In this document: positions 10,834-19,074 of the stretch, piece by piece
Numbering within the stretch: the stretch's first letter is position 1
Layout of the letters: the number at the start of each line of letters is the position of its first letter
Assembly (NCBI RefSeq): GCF_029989365.1
Contig: NZ_JAPRAQ010000002.1
Location: 186,001 to 250,000, forward strand
Length of the DNA: 64,000 bases
Source of the DNA: Bradyrhizobium sp. Arg816
GTDB lineage: Bacteria; Pseudomonadota; Alphaproteobacteria; Rhizobiales; Xanthobacteraceae
Direction: 5' to 3'
Notes under the pieces: model-generated
Seen by the model: the letters and a program-made list of their open reading frames with translations, nothing else
Databases searched by the model: none
What the model was told of the DNA's origin: nothing
Made by a program: the position numbers and the translations under genes

Positions 10834-11309
10834 TTGAGCAAGACTGCTGATCGGGCAGGGTCGCTCCAGAACGACTTCGCGCCGCGCGGCTCATAAGGCC
10901 GGCGGCGCGAAATTGCGTTCAATCTAGAAAGTTCCGAGGTCCGGAGTGCCTAGGAGTCCGGACCTCGTCACCTTGCCCCAGCCTTTGATCCCCCCGCCCC
11001 ATGTGGTCCCCCAACCCCGTGGTGCGCGATCAGAGGGTGATGCCCCTGGAAGGCCGCCGATCGATGTGCGCGATGTACGCGAAGTACGGTTAGGATTCCA
11101 TTCCGTGTCACTACGGACACGAACGCGCTTGATGCGGCACACTGATGCATTCGTCCGCATCTGCTGCGGTCACTGCTGCCTGAATTCGATGCAGGCGATC
11201 GGCGGGGATGTCCACATCGGCGCATCGCCGCGGCACCTGCATTTCACGGGCCTGTCACTTAACTGGTCTAGCGCTGCTCCCGTCATCGCCGACGGTCAAG
11301 GAGCAAGCC
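10834..11309. other. Intergenic region with strong hairpin and possible Cys-rich upstream frame
   Basis: About 475 bases. At 10936-10966 there is a perfect 10-bp inverted repeat (GAGGTCCGGA / TCCGGACCTC) that may end nadE transcription, although no T-run follows. At 11132 an ATG opens a frame starting MRHTDAFVRICCGHCC. It has no stop before the next gene and overlaps it out of frame. I do not call it a gene, but its Cys cluster is noted in the findings. Confidence 0.45.
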
Positions 11310-12125
11310 ATGTCGAAGCCGGTGTTGGGCGCCGCACTATCCCTCAAATCGATCCCCGCCCACCGCGATTGGCTTCTGGAACAGCAGCGCGATCTCGAGA
11401 TCCAGGATTTTTTCCGCGCGGATTTGCTCGACGGCGATTGGCGGAGTGCGGCCAGCGAGATCAAGCAGATGCTCTCGGGCCACACCGGCCGGCTCGGCAT
11501 TCACGGCCCGTTCTGGGGCTTCAAGATCGACAGTCATGATCCCCTGATCCGCAAGGCGGTGACGAAGCGCCTGCTTCAGGGCCTCGATGCCGCGGAATTC
11601 CTCGGCGCGACGCAGATGGTGATCCATTCACCGTTCACGACCTGGGACCACAACAATCTCGATCTCTATCCTGACAACCGCGCCAACATCGTCGAGCGCG
11701 TCAAGGCGACGCTGGCCGAGGTGATAGCGCGCGCCGAGACGATCGGCTGCGAGATCGTCATCGAGAATATCGAGGACAAGGACCCGCGCGACCGCGTCCG
11801 TCTCGCCAAGGCGCTCGAAAGCAACAAGGTCCGCGTCTCCCTCGACACCGGCCACGCCAACTATGCCCACATCTCCACGGGCGCACCGCCGGTCGATTAC
11901 TACGTCGAGACCGCCGGCGACATGCTGACGCATGTTCACCTACAGGACACCGACGGCTTTGCCGACCGGCACTGGGCGCCGGGCGAAGGCAACATCCCGT
12001 GGGTGGCCGTGTTCCGCGCGCTGGGCCGGCTGACCTCCAACCCGCGGCTGATCCTCGAACTCCGCAATCACGACGACGTTCGCGCCGGCGCAGCCCATCT
12101 GGCCGCGCTCGGTCTCGCTGAATAA
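11310..12125 (+). CDS. TIM-barrel sugar phosphate isomerase/epimerase-like protein
   Basis: A protein of 271 residues with AAGGAG before the ATG. The pattern matches the AP endonuclease 2 / xylose isomerase-like TIM barrel: LGIHGPFWGF, MVIHSPFTTW, EIVIENIED, VRVSLDTGHANY and THVHLQDTDG. Each is at the end of a barrel strand and supplies His, Glu and Asp metal ligands. A final LILELRN gives the last Glu. It lies 30 bases before an oligopeptide/glycoside-type importer, so the product may process a compound brought in by that transporter. The substrate is unknown. Confidence 0.85.
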   Translation: MSKPVLGAALSLKSIPAHRDWLLEQQRDLEIQDFFRADLLDGDWRSAASEIKQMLSGHTGRLGIHGPFWGFKIDSHDPLIRKAVTKRLLQGLDAAEFLGATQMVIHSPFTTWDHNNLDLYPDNRANIVERVKATLAEVIARAETIGCEIVIENIEDKDPRDRVRLAKALESNKVRVSLDTGHANYAHISTGAPPVDYYVETAGDMLTHVHLQDTDGFADRHWAPGEGNIPWVAVFRALGRLTSNPRLILELRNHDDVRAGAAHLAALGLAE

Positions 12126-12155
12126 CCGGCATCACAAAGGGCAGGGCTTTTCGTC

Positions 12156-13794
12156 ATGAGCAAACTCACCCGTCGCACCATCCTGAAGTCCGGCGGCGCT
12201 GCCGCGGGCACGCTTCTCCTGCCGCGCTTCGCGATCGGGCAGGCCGACAACCGCCCGTCGGTGACGATCGCCGTGCAGAAGGTGACGAATTCGAACGTGC
12301 TCGACGTGCTGCGCGAGCAATCGAACGTCGGCGAGCGCGTGTTCTTCTCCTCGATCTGGGAGGGCCTGATCTCCAAGAATTGGCGCGGCAGCCTGGAGGC
12401 CGTGCCGGGTCTTGCCACCGAGTGGCGCCGCATCGACGACCAGACCGTCGAGGTGAAGCTGCGCCAGGGCGTGAAGTTCCACAATGGCGACGAGCTGACG
12501 GCTGAAGACCGTCGTCTTCACCTTCAGCCGCGAGCGCATGTTCGGCGAGACCGAGGCCAAGAGCCGCTCCACCATCCAGGCCTTCGAGAAGATCCCGACT
12601 CCGCGGCCGGGCAAGGAGCTGCCGCCGGATGTGCCCGCCGTCGCCCGTCGCATCTGGCCGGACCTCGTGCGCGTCGATGCCGTCGACAAGTACACGGTGC
12701 GCTTCTACAACGCGACGCCCGACGTCACGATCGAGGGCCGGCTGTCGCGCTACGGCTCCGACATCATGAACCGCCGCGCCTGGGAGCAGTCCGCGAGCTA
12801 TCTCGACTGGGCGCGCAAGCCTGTTACGACCGGCCCGTACAAGGTCGTCGAGCTCAAGCCCGACGTGTCGCTGACGCTGGAAGCCCACGACGAATATTGG
12901 GGCGGCCGGCCGCCGCTCAAGCGTATCCGTTTCCTCGAAGTGCCCGAGGTCGCGAGCCGTATCAACGGGCTGCTGTCGGGCGAATACCAGTTCGCCTGCG
13001 ACATCCCGCCGGACCAGATTGCCGGCATCGAGAAGAACTCAGCGTTCGAAGTGCAGGGCGGCACCATCCTCAATCATCGCCTGACCGTGTTCGACAAGAA
13101 CAACGCCGTGCTCGCCAATCCGCTGGTGCGGCGCGCCTTCACCCACGCGATCGACCGCCAGGCGATCGTCGACAGCCTGTGGGCGGGCCGTACCCGCGTG
13201 CCGAAGGGCCTGCAGTGGGAATTCTATGGCGATATGTTCAACGCCGACTGGAGCGTGCCGGCCTATGATCCCAAGCTCGCGCAGGATCTGTTGAAGCAGG
13301 CCAACTACAAGGGCGACCCGATTCCCTATCGCCTGCTCAACAACTACTACACCAACCAGGTCGCGACCGCGCAGGTGCTAGTCGAGATGTGGAAATCGGT
13401 CGGCCTCAACGTCCAGATCGAGACCAAGGAGAACTGGTCGCAGATCATGGAACGCGCGCCGACGCGCGCGGTACGCGACTGGTCGAACTCGGCGGCCTTC
13501 AACGATCCCGTCTCGTCGCTGGTCGCCCAGCACGGGCCGAACGGTCAGCAGCAGCAGATCGGCGAATGGACCAACGCCGAACTGAACAAGCTTTCGGAGT
13601 TCCTGGAGACCTCGACCGACCGGGCCGCCCGCAAGAAGGCGTTCCACCGCATGCTCGAAATCGCCGAGCGCGAGGATCCCGCCTATACGGTGCTGCACCA
13701 GAACGCGACCTTCACCGCGAAGCCGAAGTCGATCAAGTGGAAGGCGTCGCCGGCATTCGCGATGGATTTCCGCGCCGGCAATTTCGAGGCGTAA
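12156..13794 (+). pseudogene. Dpp/Opp-type ABC substrate-binding protein, frameshifted
   Basis: Periplasmic binding protein of SBP family 5. The first frame encodes a Tat-type signal (SKLTRRTILKSGGAAAG) and the start of the mature domain through GDELTAED (12156 to about 12509). The expected continuation, VVFTFSRERMFGE, is in the next frame, and the protein then runs cleanly to 13794. Removing one C from the CC at 12509-12510 joins both parts into about 545 residues. The downstream part has the usual TTGPYKVVEL, FLEVPEV, NPLVRRAFTHAIDRQAIV and VGLNVQIE segments. This is either a true pseudogene or a sequencing error. The intact downstream genes favour an error or a very recent mutation. Confidence 0.85.
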
Positions 13795-14781
13795 ATGGCG
13801 ACGCCGCTGGTCAGCATCCAGAGCCTCAGCGTCGCCTTCAACGGTGTAGCGGTCCTGCGCGGCGTCGATCTCGCTTTGCAGAAGGGCGAGGCCCTCGGCC
13901 TCGTCGGCGAGTCCGGCTCCGGCAAGTCGGTGACGTGGCTTGCGGCGCTCGGCCTCTTGCCGCGGCATGCAAGAGTCTCCGGCTCCGTGCGGCTCGACGG
14001 ACGCGAAATCCTCGGCGCGCCCGCGGGTGAGCTCGACCGGGTGCGGGGCGGACGGGTCGCCATGATTTTTCAGGACCCCGCAAGCGCGCTCAATCCGGTG
14101 CTGACCATTCGCAAGCAGCTCTGCGAGACTTTGGCACTGCATCGCGATCTCTCAGGCGAGGCGGTGAAGGCCGAAGCGCGGCGGCTGCTCGATCTCGTCG
14201 GCATTCCCGATGCGGCGCGGCGGCTCGAAGCCTATCCGCACGAATTCTCGGGCGGCCAGGTCCAGCGCATCATGATCGCGATGGCGCTGGCCGGAAATCC
14301 CGATCTCCTCGTCGCGGACGAGCCGACCACGGCGCTCGACGCCACCATCCAGGCGCAGATTTTGGAGCTGCTCTCGACCATCCGCCGCGAGATGAACATG
14401 GCGATGGTGCTGATCAGCCATGATCTTGGCGTCGTCGCGGAAAACTGCGACCGCGTTGCCGTGATGTATGCCGGCCGCATCGTCGAGCAGGCGCTCGCCA
14501 ACCAGCTCTTTGCCGATCCGGTGCATCCCTACGCGCAAGGCCTGATCGGCGCACTGCCGCCGCTCGACGGACCGCGTCGGCGTCTCACGGCCATTCCGGG
14601 GACCGTTCCCGATCCCGCGCACATGCCAAGCGGCTGTGCCTTCGCGCCGCGCTGCGCGGTGGCGGCCGAGCCATGCGGACTTGCCGTGCCGAGCCTGGCG
14701 CCGATCGCAAACGATCGCATGGTTGCCTGCATCCGCGCTGAAGCTTCGCGCCGCGCGTTGCTCGGGATCGCCGCCGAATGA
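13795..14781 (+). CDS. Dipeptide/oligopeptide ABC transporter ATP-binding protein, DppD type
   Basis: A 328-residue ATPase whose ATG directly follows the binding-protein stop (TAAATG). Walker A is GESGSGKS near residue 42, the signature is FSGGQVQR, Walker B is LLVADEPTTALD, and the switch His follows in ISHDLG. The C-terminal oligopeptide-transporter extension contains HPYAQGLIGALPPLDG and the Cys-rich CAFAPRCAVAAEPC motif typical of DppD/OppD. It overlaps the next ATPase gene by four bases. Confidence 0.93.
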   Translation: MATPLVSIQSLSVAFNGVAVLRGVDLALQKGEALGLVGESGSGKSVTWLAALGLLPRHARVSGSVRLDGREILGAPAGELDRVRGGRVAMIFQDPASALNPVLTIRKQLCETLALHRDLSGEAVKAEARRLLDLVGIPDAARRLEAYPHEFSGGQVQRIMIAMALAGNPDLLVADEPTTALDATIQAQILELLSTIRREMNMAMVLISHDLGVVAENCDRVAVMYAGRIVEQALANQLFADPVHPYAQGLIGALPPLDGPRRRLTAIPGTVPDPAHMPSGCAFAPRCAVAAEPCGLAVPSLAPIANDRMVACIRAEASRRALLGIAAE

Positions 14782-15770
14782 GCGCGCCGCTCGTCGAGGT
14801 GTCCTCGATCTCGCGCAGCTACGCGATGCGATCCGGGATGTTCGGTCGCAGCACGGCGGTTCACGCGGTCGACGGCTTGTCACTTGCGATCCGCAAGGGC
14901 GAGACGCTCGGCCTCGTCGGCGAGTCCGGCTCGGGCAAGTCGACCACCGGTCGCATCGTGCTCGGTCTCGAGCCGCCGGATCGTGGCGAGGTGCGGTTCG
15001 ACGGCAAGCCGATGGCCGTGCCGGGGACGAAGGCGTGGCGCGCGCAGCGGGCGCGCATGCAGATGATCTTCCAGGATCCGCTGGGGGCGCTGGACCGGCG
15101 GTTGCCGGTCGCGACCCAAATCCGCGAGCCGCTGGACATTCACGGTCTCGGCACGCCGACTGAACGCGATGAACGCGTCCGCGAATTGCTGCGCGCCGTC
15201 GAGCTGACACCGGCACATGGCGCGCGCTATCCGGGCGCGCTCTCCGGCGGCCAGCGTCAACGTATCGTGCTGGCGCGGGCACTGGTGACAAAGCCCGATT
15301 TCCTCGTCTGCGACGAGCCGGTCAGCGCGCTCGACGTCTCGATCCAGGCGCAGGTGGTGAATCTGCTCTGCGATCTTCAGGCCCAGCTTGGGCTGACGCT
15401 GCTGTTCATCAGCCACGATCTGCGCGTCGTCAGGCAGATCAGCAATGTCGTCGCCGTGATGTATCTCGGCCGCATCGTCGAGATCGGCAGCGCCGACGAT
15501 CTCTTCGCGCGTCCCGAACACCCCTATACGCAGGCGCTGGTCTCGGCCTCGCCGGCACCGGGCCGCGGCAGCGCTGGCCGCATCGTGCTGGCGGGAGATC
15601 CGCCGAACCCGGCGGCGCGGCCGCAAGGCTGTGCCTTCCATCCGCGCTGCCCGCGCGCTATCGCGCGCTGCGCGAGCGAGGTGCCGGCGCTGTCGGCCGT
15701 CGGCGGCAACAGGCAAGTCGCCTGCCATCTCGTGACGGGGCCGCAGGCCGAGACGCGGGACGCGGCCTGA
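14778..15770 (+). CDS. Dipeptide/oligopeptide ABC transporter ATP-binding protein, DppF type
   Basis: Second ATPase of the heterodimer, 330 residues. Walker A GESGSGKST, the Q-loop MIFQDPLGALDRR characteristic of OppF/DppF, signature LSGGQRQR, Walker B FLVCDEPVSALD and ISHDLR are all present, with the family's C-terminal HPYTQALVSASP and CAFHPRCPRAIARC. The ATGA overlap with the upstream gene and one-base overlap with the permease downstream indicate one transcript. Confidence 0.93.
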   Translation: MSAPLVEVSSISRSYAMRSGMFGRSTAVHAVDGLSLAIRKGETLGLVGESGSGKSTTGRIVLGLEPPDRGEVRFDGKPMAVPGTKAWRAQRARMQMIFQDPLGALDRRLPVATQIREPLDIHGLGTPTERDERVRELLRAVELTPAHGARYPGALSGGQRQRIVLARALVTKPDFLVCDEPVSALDVSIQAQVVNLLCDLQAQLGLTLLFISHDLRVVRQISNVVAVMYLGRIVEIGSADDLFARPEHPYTQALVSASPAPGRGSAGRIVLAGDPPNPAARPQGCAFHPRCPRAIARCASEVPALSAVGGNRQVACHLVTGPQAETRDAA

Positions 15771-16699
15771 TGGGACGCTATCTTGCCATTCGGATCGGAC
15801 GCGCGGCGCTGACGATCGTGCTCGTGGTCACCTTCGCCTTCGTGGTGCTGCGGCTCTCCGGCGATCCCGCGCTGATGATCCTGGGACCGGAGGCGCCGCC
15901 GGAAGTGCTAGCTGCGTTCCGCAAGGCCTGGGGGCTCGATGATCCCATCTGGTTCCAGTACCTCGACTATTTCGGCGCCATCGCCAAGGGCGAGCTCGGC
16001 CGCTCCATGCGCGACGGGCGACCGGCAATCGAGCTCGTGCTGGAGCGGATTCCGGCAACGCTGGCACTGACGCTGCCGGCCTTCTTCTTCAAGGTGGCCC
16101 TCGGCATTCCCGCCGGCATCTACGCGGCGCTGCACCGCGGTTCGGGAATCGATCGCGCCGTGATGATGACGGCGGTCGCGGGCTTCACTGTGCCGAGTTT
16201 CGTCCTTGCGCTGCTGCTCGTGCTCGTGTTCGCCGTGCAGCTCGGCTGGCTGCCGTCGGGCGGGCAGGACAGCTGGCGTCACGCCATCCTGCCAATCGTG
16301 ACACTCAGCCTCGGCGGTGCCGCCGTGCTGGCGCGCTTCACCCGCAGCGCCATGCTGGAGGTGCTGGGCCAGCCCTATATCCGCACCGCCTCGGCCAAGG
16401 GCGTGCCGTGGCGCAAGGTGGTGACGTCGCATGCGCTGCCGAACGCGGCGATCCCGACCGTCACCATTCTCGGCTTCATGGTGGGCACGCTGATCGCGGG
16501 CGCGGTCGTGGTCGAGAGCGTATTTGCCTGGCCCGGAGTAGGGCGCCTGCTGGTCGTCGCCGTCGCCAATCGCGACCTCGCTGTCGTGCAATGCATTCTC
16601 TTGCTGGTCGCGCTGACCATGGTCACGTCCAATCTGATCGTCGACTTCCTCTACGGCTTCCTCGATCCGCGCCTCCGCGCCAAGGGAGCGCACGCATGA
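15770..16699 (+). CDS. Dipeptide/oligopeptide ABC transporter permease, DppB type
   Basis: A 309-residue membrane protein. The first helix follows immediately after MGRYLAIRIGRAALT, a periplasmic region holds GLDDPIWFQYLDYF, and about five more helices follow. The EAA-type loop reads YIRTASAKGVPWRKV. This is the N-terminal pattern of DppB/OppB. Its ATG overlaps the last base of the dppF-like gene and its end overlaps the next permease by four bases. Confidence 0.92.
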   Translation: MGRYLAIRIGRAALTIVLVVTFAFVVLRLSGDPALMILGPEAPPEVLAAFRKAWGLDDPIWFQYLDYFGAIAKGELGRSMRDGRPAIELVLERIPATLALTLPAFFFKVALGIPAGIYAALHRGSGIDRAVMMTAVAGFTVPSFVLALLLVLVFAVQLGWLPSGGQDSWRHAILPIVTLSLGGAAVLARFTRSAMLEVLGQPYIRTASAKGVPWRKVVTSHALPNAAIPTVTILGFMVGTLIAGAVVVESVFAWPGVGRLLVVAVANRDLAVVQCILLLVALTMVTSNLIVDFLYGFLDPRLRAKGAHA

Positions 16700-17556
16700 C
16701 CGATGCGACGTTGAAGGACACGGCTGTCCGCCGCCGCATCAGCCTTCCCGCGATCCCGGTCTCGGTCGCGCTCGCGATCAGCTGGATCGTCGCCATGCTG
16801 GTGATCGCGGCGTTTGCCGAGAAAATCGCGCCCTACGGCTTCACCCAGCTCGACCTGCGCAACCGGCTGGCTGCGCCCGGCAATGTCGCGCACTGGCTCG
16901 GCACCGACGAGCTCGGCCGCGACGTGCTGTCGCGGCTCCTCGTCTCGATCCGTATCTCGCTGTTGATCGCCTTCGGCGCGACCGCGATCTCGGCGATCGT
17001 CGGCACAACGCTCGGCTTTCTCGCCGCGCACTTTCGCGGAGCCGTCGAGCAGTTCGTGCTGATGCTGACCGACTTCCAGGCCAGCATGCCGTTCCTGATC
17101 ATGGCGCTCGCGGTGCTCGCCTTCTTCGGCAATTCGCTGCCGCTGCTGATCGGCCTGATGGGTCTGTTCGGCTGGGAGCGCTACGCCCGTATCGCCCGCG
17201 GCCTCGCCATCTCCGCCAATGCGCAAGGCTATGCCGCGGCCGTCCGCCAGCTCGGTGCGACGCCGTCGCGAATTTACCTTCGGCATATTCTGCCCAACAT
17301 CGCCTCGACCCTGATCGTCTCGACCACGTTGGTCTTCCCTGAGGTGATCCTGATGGAATCCGGCCTGTCCTTCCTTGGGCTGGGCGTACAGCCGCCGATG
17401 ACCAGCCTCGGCAACATGGTCGGCTATGGCCGCGAGTACCTGACCCGGGCGCCCTGGATCATGCTGGCGCCGGCGACCACCATCGTGATCACCACACTGG
17501 CCGTCTCCGTGATCGGCGACTGGCTGCGCGACCGGCTCGATCCGACCCTGCAATAG
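16696..17556 (+). CDS. Dipeptide/oligopeptide ABC transporter permease, DppC type
   Basis: A 286-residue partner permease from ATG 16696. It has the DppC/OppC N-terminal helix followed by the periplasmic HWLGTDELGRDVLSRL motif, then the cytoplasmic loop GYAAAVRQLGATPSRI. The conserved ESGLSFLGLGVQPP stretch precedes the last helix. It closes an operon in the order binding protein, D, F, B, C. The substrate could be a peptide, opine or glycoside; the adjacent TIM-barrel gene makes a sugar-type ligand possible. Confidence 0.92.
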   Translation: MTDATLKDTAVRRRISLPAIPVSVALAISWIVAMLVIAAFAEKIAPYGFTQLDLRNRLAAPGNVAHWLGTDELGRDVLSRLLVSIRISLLIAFGATAISAIVGTTLGFLAAHFRGAVEQFVLMLTDFQASMPFLIMALAVLAFFGNSLPLLIGLMGLFGWERYARIARGLAISANAQGYAAAVRQLGATPSRIYLRHILPNIASTLIVSTTLVFPEVILMESGLSFLGLGVQPPMTSLGNMVGYGREYLTRAPWIMLAPATTIVITTLAVSVIGDWLRDRLDPTLQ

Positions 17557-17602
17557 GGCGACGGCCCGACGCGTGCGCCGATTTGCGGTCGGACGCCCGC
17601 TT

Positions 17603-19060
17603 CTAGCCTTGGACCTCCGGCGTCCTGCCGCGCCCGAGCGCGAATTGACCGACCGGGCCCTCGATATGGAATTCCAACTCCGTCATTTTCGCGAACAGAT
17701 CGATGTTGGTGCTGCCAATGGCGCAGCCGCCGAGGCCCATATCGGTCGCCGACAGGTAAAGCGTCTGAATCAGGCTGCCGACATCCTTCAGGATCAGCGA
17801 ATATGCGATTGAGCTGTATTTCCAGGAGACCCGCCCAAAACGCGCCGCGATCGTGATGAGGATTTGCGGCTGCCCCGGCGCGTCCATGGCGAACTGGGCA
17901 GCCGCCAAATGCGCCTGGAGTTGCTGGGGGGAGGCGTTGATCGCGACGAGCGCGTGGCTCCCTGCATCGTAGTGGTAGAGCCCGCGCGCAAGCCCGTCGC
18001 AGTTCGCGACGGTAAGGTACAATTCCAGCTCGTACGCGCTGCCCGCCGACGGATAAGGCCTTGTGCTGTAGGTGACGTCGGGACCGCCTTCGAAATACGG
18101 CTCGCTCTTCCATTCGGACAACACGCGCGCGCTGGTGTCGAGAAACTGCGCGAGTTCGCCGAGCGTGACCGGATTCTTGTCGTCGAAATCCCGTGTTGAA
18201 TGGCGCTCGCGCAACAGCTTCGGGAAGCCGGAGTTCGGCTCCGGGGAGGAGAATTTGCGCAGGTCGATCTTGCTGCCGGCCCAGGGCGGACGCACCGCCG
18301 GCGACGGCGGAACGACGCCGGCATAGGTGAAGGCGGCGCCGACCGGATTGGCTTGCCGGCCCTCCGTGCTCCGCGTGTGAAACACCAGATCGTGGAAATC
18401 CCAGAGTACGAGGTTGCCGTCGCCCTCGTTCACCCGCAGGCCTTGTCCGTCTTTCGCATCGAGCTTGAGCAGGATCTGGCTGTCCAGCAACAGTTCGAGC
18501 AGATGGAGGGTGGAGGAAGCTGTCTTCTGGTCGAGCTTGCCGATCGTCCGAGGCTGCGACAGCGCAGCGAGGGTGGCGGCGATGGCGGGATCGCCAATCC
18601 GGAACAACGCGCCAGCGCGTGGCGATTCCAGCACCAACTCGTTGCCGCGTCGGCGCAGAAAGGCAAAGCGCGATAGCACAATGGTGTCACGACTGCCCAG
18701 CTTCGCGCGCCGCGGCCAGTATTCTGGGACTTGCGGCTCGATGACCACGAAGTCCTGCGTATTACGCGAAGAGGAGAGGCGGTATTCCAGAAGCCCCTGC
18801 CGGGCCAAGCGATGCACCAGGGCGTCGACGTCTCTCGCGAGGGCGCTCTTGCCTGCAAACGACGCGAGCGGAAGGCCGGTGCTCAGATGTCGCGCGCAGT
18901 CCATCGCGGCCGCGCTGAATTGTCCGAGGTTGACGGAATAGTCGCCCAGAATGGCGGCGATGTTTCCGTCCGGCTGGATCTGGAGGGAGAAATGATGGCC
19001 CAGCCGGGCGGCAATGTCTGGCGCGATCTTCCTGGTCGGCTTTTTCCGGGGAGCGCGCAC
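17603..19060 (-). CDS. SagB-type dehydrogenase of an azol(in)e-modified peptide cluster
   Basis: FMN-dependent oxidase that in thiazole/oxazole-modified peptide pathways converts azolines to azoles. The protein has 485 residues. The C-terminal half is the nitroreductase-like domain: the FMN-binding RHSTRDFDD near residue 285, STRPYPSAGSAYELELY near 340 and GLYHYD. The late DMGLGGCAIGSTN is the SagB-type end. The N-terminal part (about 1-230) is the usual poorly conserved extension. It ends the cluster, 14 bases downstream of the fused cyclodehydratase. That context makes the assignment firm; its order relative to the precursor gene suggests one operon. Confidence 0.9.
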   Translation of the reverse strand: MRAPRKKPTRKIAPDIAARLGHHFSLQIQPDGNIAAILGDYSVNLGQFSAAAMDCARHLSTGLPLASFAGKSALARDVDALVHRLARQGLLEYRLSSSRNTQDFVVIEPQVPEYWPRRAKLGSRDTIVLSRFAFLRRRGNELVLESPRAGALFRIGDPAIAATLAALSQPRTIGKLDQKTASSTLHLLELLLDSQILLKLDAKDGQGLRVNEGDGNLVLWDFHDLVFHTRSTEGRQANPVGAAFTYAGVVPPSPAVRPPWAGSKIDLRKFSSPEPNSGFPKLLRERHSTRDFDDKNPVTLGELAQFLDTSARVLSEWKSEPYFEGGPDVTYSTRPYPSAGSAYELELYLTVANCDGLARGLYHYDAGSHALVAINASPQQLQAHLAAAQFAMDAPGQPQILITIAARFGRVSWKYSSIAYSLILKDVGSLIQTLYLSATDMGLGGCAIGSTNIDLFAKMTELEFHIEGPVGQFALGRGRTPEVQG

Positions 19061-19074
19061 GAAAGAGCAGCCCT

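Noticed and set aside
10880..10909. GC-rich inverted repeat just after nadE as a terminator
   Set aside because: The arms pair only partly; the hairpin at 10936-10966 is a better candidate.
12510..13268. Continuation of the first binding-protein frame to 13268
   Set aside because: Beyond about 12509 the translation becomes Arg/Ala-rich and unlike any binding protein. The other frame carries the real continuation.
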